This document shows positions 26,089 to 34,496 of a stretch of DNA of 64,000 bases, piece by piece. Made by a program: the position numbers and the translations under genes. Each line of letters starts with the position of its first letter. Within the stretch, counting starts at the first letter, position 1. The DNA comes from an uncultured Tenacibaculum sp. (GTDB taxonomy: Bacteria > Bacteroidota > Bacteroidia > Flavobacteriales > Flavobacteriaceae). The stretch lies in the NCBI RefSeq assembly GCF_947499065.1, contig NZ_CANMMT010000006.1, positions 62,001 to 126,000 of the forward strand, given 5' to 3'. The notes under the pieces were generated by a model. It saw only the letters and a program-made list of their open reading frames with translations. It searched no databases and was not told where the DNA came from.

Positions 26089-27186
26089 TTGGAGTCAATA
26101 GTAGAGATTAATTCAGTAAAGTATGAATTAATACGTTACCCAAAAACATTTGATAAATCGTTAAGAGCTTGGAGTAATGCTGAGCTTTTAGTGTTAGATT
26201 ATATTACTGAAAAAGAATATGAAAGTGTTCATTTATTTAATGATCGATTTGGGATTTGGAATTGTGTGTTGAGTGATAAAAATCTAACGACGGTTTGGAC
26301 TTATGCTAGTCAACAAAAAGCAATCGAACAGAATTTAAAGCTTAATAAATTATCTAAAAAGGGAACTTATAAAATACCTTTAGATTCTTTAGAAAAAGTT
26401 GATTTAGCAATTGTAAAAGTCCCAAAATCTATAGAGTTGTTTGAGTTGTTCTTACAACAAATTCACAAAGCTTCAAAAGAAAATGTTGAGGTGGTATGTG
26501 GATTTATGACCAAGTATTTTTCTGCTTCTATTTTAAAAATAGCAGAGAAATATTTTGATTCTATTGAGCAAACTAAAGCATGGAAAAAAGCTCGATTGTT
26601 GATTTTAAAGAATCCTAAAAGAAACATTGAGTACAAAGAATTGATTAATGAAATTGATTGGCGAGAAGATGTGTTAAAACAATATTATGGAGTGTTTTCT
26701 TCAAAAAGTATTGATATTGGAACACAGTTTTTTTTAGAGAATTTAAATTTAAAAGTTAATGAATCAAAGGTGTTAGATGTTGCTTCAGGTAATGGAATTA
26801 TAGCTTATGAAGTGGCTAAACAAAATCCTGATGTTGAAGTAACATTAATGGACGATTTTAACTTGGCAATAGAATCATCAAAGCTAAATTTAAAAGGTAA
26901 AAAAGCACATTTTATTTGTTCTGATACATTAAATGCTTTAGAAACGGAATCGTTTGATTTAGTGGCGTCTAACCCTCCTTTTCATTTTGAGTATGAAAAT
27001 AATATAGAAGTAGCTTTAAATCTTTTTAGAGGAGTACATAGTTGTTTAAAAAACAATGGAAGGTTTGTGTTAGTAGCAAATTCACATTTAAATTATAGTA
27101 CCCATTTAAGTAAGCTTTTTGAAAAGGTAACTATCTTGAAACAAAATAAGAAGTTTGATATTATAGAATGTATAAAAAAACGCTAA
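26089..27186 (+). CDS. Class I SAM methyltransferase, RlmG/RsmC-like
   Basis: This 365-residue protein starts with TTG. The start is supported because the N-terminus aligns in pattern with RlmG ('YELIRYPKTFDKSLRAWSNAEL'). The first half is the degenerate methyltransferase domain of this family, and the second half (about 205-365) is active, with the SAM loop 'LDVASGNGIIAYEV' and the catalytic NPPF at 295-298. RlmG and RsmC methylate guanine N2 in 23S or 16S rRNA, and I cannot decide which. The stop codon lies within the left arm of the terminator at 27176. Confidence 0.88.
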   Translation: MESIVEINSVKYELIRYPKTFDKSLRAWSNAELLVLDYITEKEYESVHLFNDRFGIWNCVLSDKNLTTVWTYASQQKAIEQNLKLNKLSKKGTYKIPLDSLEKVDLAIVKVPKSIELFELFLQQIHKASKENVEVVCGFMTKYFSASILKIAEKYFDSIEQTKAWKKARLLILKNPKRNIEYKELINEIDWREDVLKQYYGVFSSKSIDIGTQFFLENLNLKVNESKVLDVASGNGIIAYEVAKQNPDVEVTLMDDFNLAIESSKLNLKGKKAHFICSDTLNALETESFDLVASNPPFHFEYENNIEVALNLFRGVHSCLKNNGRFVLVANSHLNYSTHLSKLFEKVTILKQNKKFDIIECIKKR

Positions 27187-27206
27187 GAATTTTCCTTAGC
27201 GTTTTT
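27176..27206. terminator. Bidirectional terminator between the methyltransferase and hdc
   Basis: Stem AAAAACGCTAAG / CTTAGCGTTTTT with a 7-nt loop and A/T runs on both sides. The methyltransferase stop (27184-27186) lies within the left arm. The hdc stop is 20 nt to the right. Confidence 0.85.
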
Positions 27207-27225
27207 GGTTTTATAATTATGCTAT

Positions 27226-28395
27226 TTAGCTTAAAGAAAAGTCGTAAGAAAACTCATCTTCAATTATAGGTTCTTTACAGTTTTTAATGTCGTAAATAAA
27301 TTCATCTATTTGCGCTTTCGTCACATTAGGCATACATATAACATGAGAAATATCTCCTTCAGTAGCTAGTTGCCATTTATCTTTCACTCTTTTTGATGTT
27401 TTAGGAAGTACAACTGTTATGGCGTTTGGATTTCTCCAGGCATTGATACCAATCTTTTTCAGTTCATTTTCGCAGTATTTTGCAACTTCCAAACTATGTT
27501 GATAACGTTCTTGCAATCCTTTTACACCAAGCTTTTTTAAAGCGTACCATAGAAATAAGGGAGAGTGTCCGTTTCGTGATCCAGTAATAGTTGTATCTGA
27601 TGAACCAATATAAGAAATACCTTTAGCTATTCGGTCCCTATTAGACCTTTTTGCTAATAATACTCCAGTTGGAATTGGAGAACCAATAAATTTATGACCA
27701 CTTATAGAAATACTATCAGCACCATCAATAAAATCAAAAGGTAATCGAGGTTGCATAAACGGTCCGAAAGATCCAGCTAATGCTGCATCACAATGTATGT
27801 AGTTGTCTTGAATAGCTAAATTGCCTAATATATTTTTAATTCTAGAAACATCATCTTTAGCTTCTTTCATTGTAGTTCCAAAAGTAGCTAAAACAATAAC
27901 TGGTTTATGACGATTCATACGAACAGTATTTTCAAAATCTTCATAATCAATTTCTCCATTTTCTTGTGATTTAATCACGATACTTGGTATGTTTAATAAA
28001 TGAATGTTTTTACGAACACTATAGTGAGTAGATTCAGAATAATAAACAATGGCTTTAGGAAATAACTCACGAGCAAGATATAAGCCATATAAATTACTTT
28101 CAGAACCACCATTGGTAACATATCCCCAAAAATCTTTTGGATTTGCTCTAAATAATTTGGCAAAGAAAGCAATTACTTCACGTTCCATTTCATGTGTTTG
28201 TACACGATAAGTTCCCTGTTCAAAAGGATCACCAAGATTATTAATAGGGTATTTGAAAAACTTATTTAATTCAGAATAATCAAAATCTTTAGATACAGGG
28301 TATCCTAAAAAGGTGTCGCGAGCAGTAGTTAATTCGTTATGTAAATTATCTAGTTTTTGTTGACTTTCTATAGGTAGTTTGTTGTTGTTTGTCAT
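27226..28395 (-). CDS. hdc: Histidine decarboxylase (PLP-dependent)
   Basis: This 389-residue group II PLP decarboxylase resembles the bacterial histidine decarboxylases of siderophore producers. Motifs are 'TNGGSESNLYGLY' (phosphate binding), H124 in 'STHYS' (ring stacking), D203 in 'HCDAALAG' and the PLP lysine K235 in 'SISISGHKFIG'. Product would be histamine. Serine decarboxylases of plants share this subfamily, so histidine is probable rather than certain. No siderophore or histamine transport genes are nearby. A minus-strand -7 box lies 20 nt upstream. It is divergent from ctlX over 300 bp. Confidence 0.88.
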   Translation of the reverse strand: MTNNNKLPIESQQKLDNLHNELTTARDTFLGYPVSKDFDYSELNKFFKYPINNLGDPFEQGTYRVQTHEMEREVIAFFAKLFRANPKDFWGYVTNGGSESNLYGLYLARELFPKAIVYYSESTHYSVRKNIHLLNIPSIVIKSQENGEIDYEDFENTVRMNRHKPVIVLATFGTTMKEAKDDVSRIKNILGNLAIQDNYIHCDAALAGSFGPFMQPRLPFDFIDGADSISISGHKFIGSPIPTGVLLAKRSNRDRIAKGISYIGSSDTTITGSRNGHSPLFLWYALKKLGVKGLQERYQHSLEVAKYCENELKKIGINAWRNPNAITVVLPKTSKRVKDKWQLATEGDISHVICMPNVTKAQIDEFIYDIKNCKEPIIEDEFSYDFSLS

Positions 28396-28415
28396 AATCT
28401 GAAAAATTTAGCGGG

Positions 28416-28423
28416 CAAAAGTA
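28416..28423 (-). promoter_or_regulatory. -7 box for hdc
   Basis: On the minus strand TACTTTTG, a full TAnnTTTG match, 21 nt before the hdc start. No clear -33 element. Confidence 0.5.
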
Positions 28424-28634
28424 ATATGTATAATAATATGAGTCAGTTTTAATTTTAATAAATAGATTATTTTTCTGTTTATTTAATTTTGTTAGATTTT
28501 TTATCTGTTTTGAATATCTAGGTTAAAGCTGTATAATTCTTTTTTCACTTAAAAAAATAATGAAGGGGATGATTTGCGAAGAATTCTAACATGAATTTTT
28601 TAAAAAACCTTAAATTAACTAGCTCTTTTGTGTC

Positions 28635-28642
28635 TATCTTTG
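28635..28642 (+). promoter_or_regulatory. -7 box for ctlX
   Basis: TATCTTTG matches TAnnTTTG and predicts a leader of about 50 nt before ctlX. No well-spaced -33 element is visible. Confidence 0.5.
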
Positions 28643-28695
28643 ACAGAAATTAAGTAAAAAAGTTAGGGGTTGAGTATCCATAAAATTTCATAAGA

Positions 28696-29619
28696 ATGAA
28701 GCAAACAACTAATACTATTTTAATGGTTCGTCCAGCAAGTTTTAGAATGAACGAGCAAACAGCTGTTAACAATTATTATCAACAAGAGTTAGCGGGAATG
28801 CTACCAGCATCTATTAATGCAAAAGCAGAAGCAGAGTTTGATGCTTTTGTAGATAAATTAAGAGAAAAAGGAATAAAAGTAATTGTAGTTCAGGATACTA
28901 AAGAACCCGATACGCCAGATGCTTTGTTTCCTAATAATTGGATTTCTTTTCATGAAAATGGGGATGTTGCTATTTATCCTATGTTTGCTAAGAACCGTCG
29001 TTTAGAAAAACGAGAAGATGTTTTAGATATACTGGAAGAAAACGGATTTGAAATTAAAAACGTAATAGATTATTCGGAAGCGGAGGAAGAAGGAATATTT
29101 CTTGAAGGCACAGGTAGTATGATTTTAGATAGGCAAAATAGAAAAGCCTATTGTGCTTTATCTCCAAGAGCAGATGAAGAGTTGTTTATTGAATTTTGTG
29201 AAGATTTTGAATATACTCCAGTAGTTTTTATAGCCAATCAAACAGTTAAAGAAAGAAGAGAAGCTATTTATCATACCAATGTTATGATGTGTGTTGGGGA
29301 AACTTTTGCTATAATTTGCTTAGATGCAATTGATGATAAAAAAGAAAAGAAAAATGTGTTGAAGCATTTAAAGTTAGATGGTAAAGAGGTAATAGCTATA
29401 TCAGAAGAACAAGTAACTCAATTTGCAGGAAATATGCTACAAGTTAGAGGTGAAAATGATAAGCGCTTTTTAATAATGAGTAGTTCAGCATATAAATCTT
29501 TAACAAAAGAGCAGTTACAGAAAATTGAAAAGCATAATGAGGTAATTCATTCATCGTTAGAAACTATAGAAACTTGTGGGGGAGGTAGCGCTCGTTGCAT
29601 GATGGCAGAGGTTTTTTAA
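28696..29619 (+). CDS. ctlX: Citrulline utilisation hydrolase CtlX family
   Basis: This 307-residue member of the arginine deiminase / amidinotransferase superfamily has a five-bladed propeller. Active-site residues in view are D76 near 'ALFPNNW', E137 in 'LEGTGS', H193 in 'YHTNVMM' and nucleophile C301 in 'GGGSARCMMAEVF'. CtlX is associated with citrulline breakdown, possibly hydrolysing the ureido group to give ornithine. I see no other citrulline or arginine genes here. It has its own -7 box and is followed by a hairpin (29622-29645) and an OmpA lipoprotein gene. Confidence 0.9.
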   Translation: MKQTTNTILMVRPASFRMNEQTAVNNYYQQELAGMLPASINAKAEAEFDAFVDKLREKGIKVIVVQDTKEPDTPDALFPNNWISFHENGDVAIYPMFAKNRRLEKREDVLDILEENGFEIKNVIDYSEAEEEGIFLEGTGSMILDRQNRKAYCALSPRADEELFIEFCEDFEYTPVVFIANQTVKERREAIYHTNVMMCVGETFAIICLDAIDDKKEKKNVLKHLKLDGKEVIAISEEQVTQFAGNMLQVRGENDKRFLIMSSSAYKSLTKEQLQKIEKHNEVIHSSLETIETCGGGSARCMMAEVF

Positions 29620-29621
29620 TA

Positions 29622-29645
29622 TTTAGTATTGGGTTTTATACTAAA
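29622..29645 (+). terminator. Weak hairpin after ctlX
   Basis: TTTAGTAT / ATACTAAA with an 8-nt loop begins 2 nt after the ctlX stop. No T-run follows, so it may only attenuate transcription or protect the 3' end. Confidence 0.35.
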
Positions 29646-29662
29646 GAAGTAAAAAGTAAGTT

Positions 29663-29683
29663 TATTAGGTAAATAACCTAATA
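29663..29683 (+). promoter_or_regulatory. Inverted repeat just before the OmpA lipoprotein start
   Basis: TATTAGGT / ACCTAATA with a 5-nt loop ends 10 nt before the ATG at 29694. It could be an operator or an RNA hairpin affecting initiation. Confidence 0.35.
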
Positions 29684-29693
29684 CAAATCAAAA

Positions 29694-30557
29694 ATGAAAA
29701 ATTTTTCCCTTTTTTTAATGGTTGCTGTAATGGCAACATCTTGTGTTTCTAAGAAGAAATATGTAGAGTTAGAAAATAAGTATAAAGACACCAGAGGAGC
29801 TCTTCAAAAAACAGCTTTTGAAAAAGAGCAACTAGAAGCAAAGTTCTCAAAAATAGAAAAGAGAATTGATAATTATAACAAGAAATTAAACTCGTTAAAT
29901 AATTTAAATTCTGATTTACAAAAAGAGAATGATATAAAATTAGATATGGTTCAAGGGACTGTAATCTCTAATTCGATGAAAGAAAAGATGCGTAAAACAT
30001 TAAAGAATGTTGATCCAACTGAATTAGCAAATGCTAAAACACTAAAGGATTCTATGAATGTTGCGGTGTCTTATAAATTGAAAAAATCAATAAGCAAAAA
30101 TTCTTTAGAAAATTCTGAAGACGTAAATGTAAATATTGATAAAACCGTAGTAATGATCTCTATTTCAGATAAAATGTTATTCAGATCAGGAAGCTATAGA
30201 ATAAGTAGTAAGGCTTATAAAGTACTTAAAAAATTATCTGAAATTATAAAATCTGAACCAAGCATGGATGTTATGATTGAAGGACATACAGATTCACAAC
30301 AAATTCATAATGAAGTATTACAAGATAACTGGGATTTAAGTGTGAAAAGAGCAACATCTATTGTTCGTGTTTTAGAGAAAAAATATGGAATAGAATCGAG
30401 TAGGTTAATCGCTTCAGGTAGAGGATCATCATTACCATTAGTAGATAATAATACAAGAAAAAATAGAGCAAAAAACAGAAGAACAAAAATTATTATTTTA
30501 CCTAATTTAGATAAGTTTTTTGGTTTGTTAGCTCAAGAAGAAACAATAAAGCCTTAA
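29694..30557 (+). CDS. OmpA family outer-membrane lipoprotein
   Basis: The 287-residue precursor has lipobox cysteine C17 ('VMATSC'). A coiled coil follows (about 20-85, heptad-like 'LENKYKDTRGALQKTAFEKE'), then the OmpA_C peptidoglycan-binding domain at about 148-275 with 'IEGHTDSQQIHN', 'NWDLSVKRATSIV', 'GRGSSLP' and 'NRAKNRRTKIIILP'. The Asp and Arg used to hold diaminopimelate are in place. It would tether the outer membrane to peptidoglycan. It has a terminator downstream and an inverted repeat just before the start. Confidence 0.93.
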   Translation: MKNFSLFLMVAVMATSCVSKKKYVELENKYKDTRGALQKTAFEKEQLEAKFSKIEKRIDNYNKKLNSLNNLNSDLQKENDIKLDMVQGTVISNSMKEKMRKTLKNVDPTELANAKTLKDSMNVAVSYKLKKSISKNSLENSEDVNVNIDKTVVMISISDKMLFRSGSYRISSKAYKVLKKLSEIIKSEPSMDVMIEGHTDSQQIHNEVLQDNWDLSVKRATSIVRVLEKKYGIESSRLIASGRGSSLPLVDNNTRKNRAKNRRTKIIILPNLDKFFGLLAQEETIKP

Positions 30558-30579
30558 GGTAATAATTAGTATAAATATA

Positions 30580-30613
30580 AAAACTCGAAGTTAAATTTAG
30601 CTTCGAGTTTTTT
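30580..30613. terminator. Bidirectional terminator after the OmpA gene
   Basis: Stem AAAACTCGAAG / CTTCGAGTTTT with a 10-nt loop that can pair further (TAAATTTA), then a T-run. It serves the OmpA gene and the convergent gene ending at 30643. Confidence 0.8.
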
Positions 30614-30642
30614 ATTAGGTGTTGTTTAATTATAAAAATAAA

Positions 30643-31092
30643 TTAGGCAATAGTTACATCAACTTTATAATTCTTATAGTATTGCATTAGAATAAACGAA
30701 CAAATTACAGAAGAAGCTATTCCTTCAATTGCTAAAGCAAAAACTACTAAACCTAAACTTAAATTTTGTCCCCAGAAAGAAGTTTTTTCTAGTATAATTA
30801 GTAAACTAGGGTCAATAAAATCTACATAAATAATTAAACCTATAATGGTAAGTGCTACTGCAACTGCAGATGTTGCTATACCTATAGAAAAATTATTAAA
30901 ATATAAAGATTCTTTGTTTCTAAGAATGTTTGTTTTGATGGCTCTGTTTATTCCCCAGAGAACAAATCCAAAGTTTAAAACTCGTAGTTCAGAGACATTT
31001 TCTAAGCCTAAAATTTTCATTAAAAAGAAGAACACTACAATGCCTGCAAAAATTAACAAAGCATTGTTAATTATTATTTTAGTACTTGTCAT
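30643..31092 (-). CDS. Small four-helix membrane protein of unknown function
   Basis: I choose ATG 31092 (149 residues, 'MTSTKIIINNALLIF') over an in-frame start 60 nt upstream, because the extra 20 residues are basic and would separate the start from the first helix. Four hydrophobic segments are visible, at about 8-28, 38-55, 72-92 and 108-135. I recognise no domain. It has a convergent neighbour (OmpA gene) and a divergent one (patatin). Confidence 0.7.
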   Translation of the reverse strand: MTSTKIIINNALLIFAGIVVFFFLMKILGLENVSELRVLNFGFVLWGINRAIKTNILRNKESLYFNNFSIGIATSAVAVALTIIGLIIYVDFIDPSLLIILEKTSFWGQNLSLGLVVFALAIEGIASSVICSFILMQYYKNYKVDVTIA

Positions 31093-31352
31093 AATAGTAT
31101 ATTTAAAATTTATAGAACGTTTAAATATACGTAATAAAGTACTGATAATCAATTTAAAAAGTTGTTTTGATGTTTTCTGAAGTTTAAAGGTGAGGTATTT
31201 GTCGAGGAATTAACGTCTAATAATAATTGTGTTTTTTAAGTTGGTGTAACTAAGAAAAAGTTGAGATAATAAAATAATCAAGTTATATTTTTATTACTTT
31301 AGTTCTATATTTTAGATCAAAAATTTTTTCCCTTTTTACTCTAAATTAAAAA

Positions 31353-31374
31353 TACCTATTTATAGGTAGTTTTT
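31353..31374 (+). promoter_or_regulatory. Hairpin upstream of the patatin gene
   Basis: TACCTAT / ATAGGTA with a 2-nt centre (31353-31368) is followed by GTTTTTA. It lies about 50 nt before the patatin start, and a TAACTTTA -7-like box follows at 31392-31399. It may be an operator or a leftover terminator. Confidence 0.3.
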
Positions 31375-31415
31375 ATAGATTGATTGTTTTATAACTTTAT
31401 AGAAAGTAAAAAGAT

Positions 31416-34400
31416 ATGCTTAGTTTTTTTGATAAAATTGTAAATAAAATTCCACTTAAAACTCACGGTTTAGTATTGTTTGGTTTAACAGCTATTATGG
31501 TTTTGTTGAATCATTATTTTCATAATGCAATGCTTCAAGAAGAAATGCATGTTCTGTATAGTAATGTGCAATTTGATACAGAAATCCCTTTGTTTGAAGA
31601 ATATAAAAGTAGTATTCAAAATTGGAGTTATTATCTGTTTTTTTGTGTAGATTTTATTTGGGCTGCATTGTTGCTTTTAATGCTGTATAGGATTTTATGT
31701 AAAATTGTTACACCATATATTTTACAGCTAATTATAGCTCTTTTCATCTTGGCATATACAACTGATGTTATAGAGAATGTTTTGTATTTGTTATATGAAA
31801 TTGAAAGTGTAATATATGTACAGAGAGTAAAAGTATTATTATATGCATTAAGCTTTGTTACTTTTTTGTTTAGTGTTATTATCGACTATAAAAAAATAAT
31901 ATGGAGATTTATTAAACACGCAAGAATTAGTTTAGTCTTTATTTTTATTGTTAGTATACTTATTGGTTTTGTAGATCAAGGAGGTGATATTATGATTAGA
32001 CTTTTTGAAAGTCGATTTAATTTAGTTATCACGTTGTTGTTAGTGTATTTTGTTTCCATTCCTACAGCACATTATCCAATTTATTTTAAAGGTTCAAAGT
32101 ATTCAGATACGAATCTTTATGAATATATAATGAGTAGTAAGTTTACCATTAAATCTTATATAGGGATTATTTATTTTGTTAAAAGAAAAGGCGTTTCTGT
32201 AGTTAAGAATGTAAATGATTCGGATGACAAAGAAGAATTTAAGATGCAGATCTTTAGAAGGTGCTTAGGAGTGTTGTTTTATGTAGCTTTTATTTATATG
32301 ATATTAACTGCAGTAGATGAAGCTTATTCTTTACGACTTGCAATTTCGGTTACTTTTTTAATTGCAGCATTTTTATTCTGGTTTGTTTGGTATTTATCAA
32401 AACTAAAATTAAACACTGATAAATATTTTGATAAAGAAAGCGAAGAACAATCGGGAGTTGAAAGTGTAAAAAAGTTTACTAGAATCATAGGTCTTTTTCC
32501 TTATTTACTAATGTTAGATATTTTAATGTTGGTTATTGTTGCTTTTACCGCTTCAGCATGGAATAAGCAATTGGTTTTTCTTACAGTAGTTGTTACAGTT
32601 TTAGCAGCTTTAACTTATGTTTTGTTAACAGTGGGAAGGTCATATCTAAAATATATTTTTACCAATAAATGGACTGCTTTTTTGTTGGAAAGACCTCAAG
32701 AATATTTTGAAGAAAAAAGAGCGAAATATTATGGGGGCTATAAAGGCAACTTTATTAATTTTTTATCTATTTTTAGTAATAATTCATGGTATCTTTTTTT
32801 TATAGCTGTTTTTGGAATTATTTGTGTTTCAGGAATTTTGGTGTTAAATTTTAATTGGAAACTTATCCATAATTTTAATCCAATTCCACTTTTTTTAATG
32901 CTATATCTGTTTTTTTATGGAGCAATCATTATCTATATAAAACATTTCAAATACTATACACAAATGTATAGAAGAACTCTAGGAAATGGAGTTGGAGAGG
33001 AAAGGAGTGTAAGAAATGAAAATTTTGATAAAGAAGGAGGTAGGTTAAGATGGAGATTATGGATATATCATATTCCATTTGCGTTGTTAGTTTTAACTTT
33101 AATAGGTGGGTATACATCATATAAAGGAAATGATTTACATGAGTTGCAAACTATTAAGCAAGATTCTATTAAAGGCATTGGAATTAGCGCTTTTGTAAGT
33201 GATATAAAGGAAAAAAAAGAACATTATTTTGTGTCTTCTTATGGTGGAGGTTTGAAGTCTAATTTATGGACTATGCTTTTATTGAATAAATTAGATAGTA
33301 CTAATAAAGAGTTCCTAAGTAATACAAGATGTTTATCAGGAGTGTCAGGAGGTTCAGTAGGGATAGCAAATTATACATATATAATAGCTTTTAATAAAAA
33401 TAAAGAGAAAGCAATTAATCGATTAGCCAATTTTAATGGACTTTCACTTGATGTTTTATATTTAGCAACTGGTGATTTAATAAGAGAGTTTATACCTAAA
33501 AAGTTTAAAGGAAAAGATCGTTCTCATTTTGGAATGCGTCAACATGTTTTAGCTTTAGACGAATTTGAAGGGGATGCTGATGATTCTTTTACTTTTTATG
33601 ATTTGTATGAAAAAGCTTATGGTAAAGGTTATTATCCACCTCTAATAATTAATACTATTAGTACAAGTAATAAGTATGGAAATGCACTTTCGTTAAAGGT
33701 TAATGAAGACCTCAAATTAGATAATAAAAATTATGAAGTGATATTTCCTGGAGCTATAAATATTCTTAATTCTGAAGAAGGAAGGGAGTTACCTTTTTAT
33801 ACAACTGTATCAACCAGTAATAGGTTTCCTTTTGTAAGTCCAGCAGCAAAAATTAAACAAAAAGGGTATTTTTTAGATGGAGGAGCATTTGAAAATTCAG
33901 GACTTTTAAGCGCTTATAGTTTCAAAGAATATTTAAAGAAAATTGAAGCGATAAAGGATTCAGCTACTGTAAAATTTGTGAATTTTATAAACGCCAAGTC
34001 AAATTATGTAAGACATTTTGCAAAGAAAAATAATATTAAAGTTGAACAGTTAAATTCTTCACCAGAGCTTGTTGCCGTTTTAAAAGTTGGAGTAGCTATA
34101 GAGCACACTCCTAATTATATTAGAGAGGTAATAAATAATAAGGAAGATATTACTAATATATATTTACCTCATTATTTTACTTTCAAAGATTTAGAAAATG
34201 TACTTGGAGGTAAGCTTAAAAGGAATAAAGAGGAATTGATAAACATAGTTGAGCAGATTAACAAGAGTAATGAGAGGATTAAAGAAGCGCTAAGAAAGCA
34301 AGGTTATAATATAGGTGAAAGAGGAATTGTACAACCAGCTACTGGTAGATTATTAAGCACTTCTTCTATCTTGTATCAAAAAGCGATGGTGAATCACCAT

Positions 34401-34478
34401 ATCGAAGTAAAAGAAAATATAGAAGAGATTAAGAAATTTAAAATGAAAGAAAATATAAAACGTGATTCCTTAAATTAA
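31416..34478 (+). CDS. Large membrane-anchored patatin-like phospholipase
   Basis: This is a 1020-residue protein. The N-terminal ~580 residues contain about ten or eleven transmembrane helices in a multi-helix membrane region I cannot assign to a known family. A cytoplasmic or periplasmic patatin domain follows, with the nucleophile elbow 'LSGVSGGSVG' (S644) and the Asp of the dyad in 'LDGGAFENSG' (D821). Patatins are Ser-Asp lipid acyl hydrolases. An oxyanion-hole glycine cluster is likely in 'SSYGGGLKSN' just before. Substrate is probably membrane phospholipid. The gene stands alone, with a 260-bp upstream region holding a hairpin and a -7-like box. Confidence 0.85.
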   Translation: MLSFFDKIVNKIPLKTHGLVLFGLTAIMVLLNHYFHNAMLQEEMHVLYSNVQFDTEIPLFEEYKSSIQNWSYYLFFCVDFIWAALLLLMLYRILCKIVTPYILQLIIALFILAYTTDVIENVLYLLYEIESVIYVQRVKVLLYALSFVTFLFSVIIDYKKIIWRFIKHARISLVFIFIVSILIGFVDQGGDIMIRLFESRFNLVITLLLVYFVSIPTAHYPIYFKGSKYSDTNLYEYIMSSKFTIKSYIGIIYFVKRKGVSVVKNVNDSDDKEEFKMQIFRRCLGVLFYVAFIYMILTAVDEAYSLRLAISVTFLIAAFLFWFVWYLSKLKLNTDKYFDKESEEQSGVESVKKFTRIIGLFPYLLMLDILMLVIVAFTASAWNKQLVFLTVVVTVLAALTYVLLTVGRSYLKYIFTNKWTAFLLERPQEYFEEKRAKYYGGYKGNFINFLSIFSNNSWYLFFIAVFGIICVSGILVLNFNWKLIHNFNPIPLFLMLYLFFYGAIIIYIKHFKYYTQMYRRTLGNGVGEERSVRNENFDKEGGRLRWRLWIYHIPFALLVLTLIGGYTSYKGNDLHELQTIKQDSIKGIGISAFVSDIKEKKEHYFVSSYGGGLKSNLWTMLLLNKLDSTNKEFLSNTRCLSGVSGGSVGIANYTYIIAFNKNKEKAINRLANFNGLSLDVLYLATGDLIREFIPKKFKGKDRSHFGMRQHVLALDEFEGDADDSFTFYDLYEKAYGKGYYPPLIINTISTSNKYGNALSLKVNEDLKLDNKNYEVIFPGAINILNSEEGRELPFYTTVSTSNRFPFVSPAAKIKQKGYFLDGGAFENSGLLSAYSFKEYLKKIEAIKDSATVKFVNFINAKSNYVRHFAKKNNIKVEQLNSSPELVAVLKVGVAIEHTPNYIREVINNKEDITNIYLPHYFTFKDLENVLGGKLKRNKEELINIVEQINKSNERIKEALRKQGYNIGERGIVQPATGRLLSTSSILYQKAMVNHHIEVKENIEEIKKFKMKENIKRDSLN

Positions 34479-34496
34479 AAACAGCTTTTTGAACTG

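Larger units (their letters stand above)
28396..28695. other. Divergent intergenic region between hdc and ctlX
   Basis: This 300-bp AT-rich region contains a full -7 match on each strand (minus 28416-28423, plus 28635-28642) and no open frame that looks like a gene. The ~210 bp between the two boxes is room for regulator binding, but I see no strong inverted repeat there. Confidence 0.6.

Noticed and set aside
30845..31180. 111-codon plus-strand frame opposite the small membrane protein
   Set aside because: It is antisense to a frame with clear membrane helices, and has no family features.
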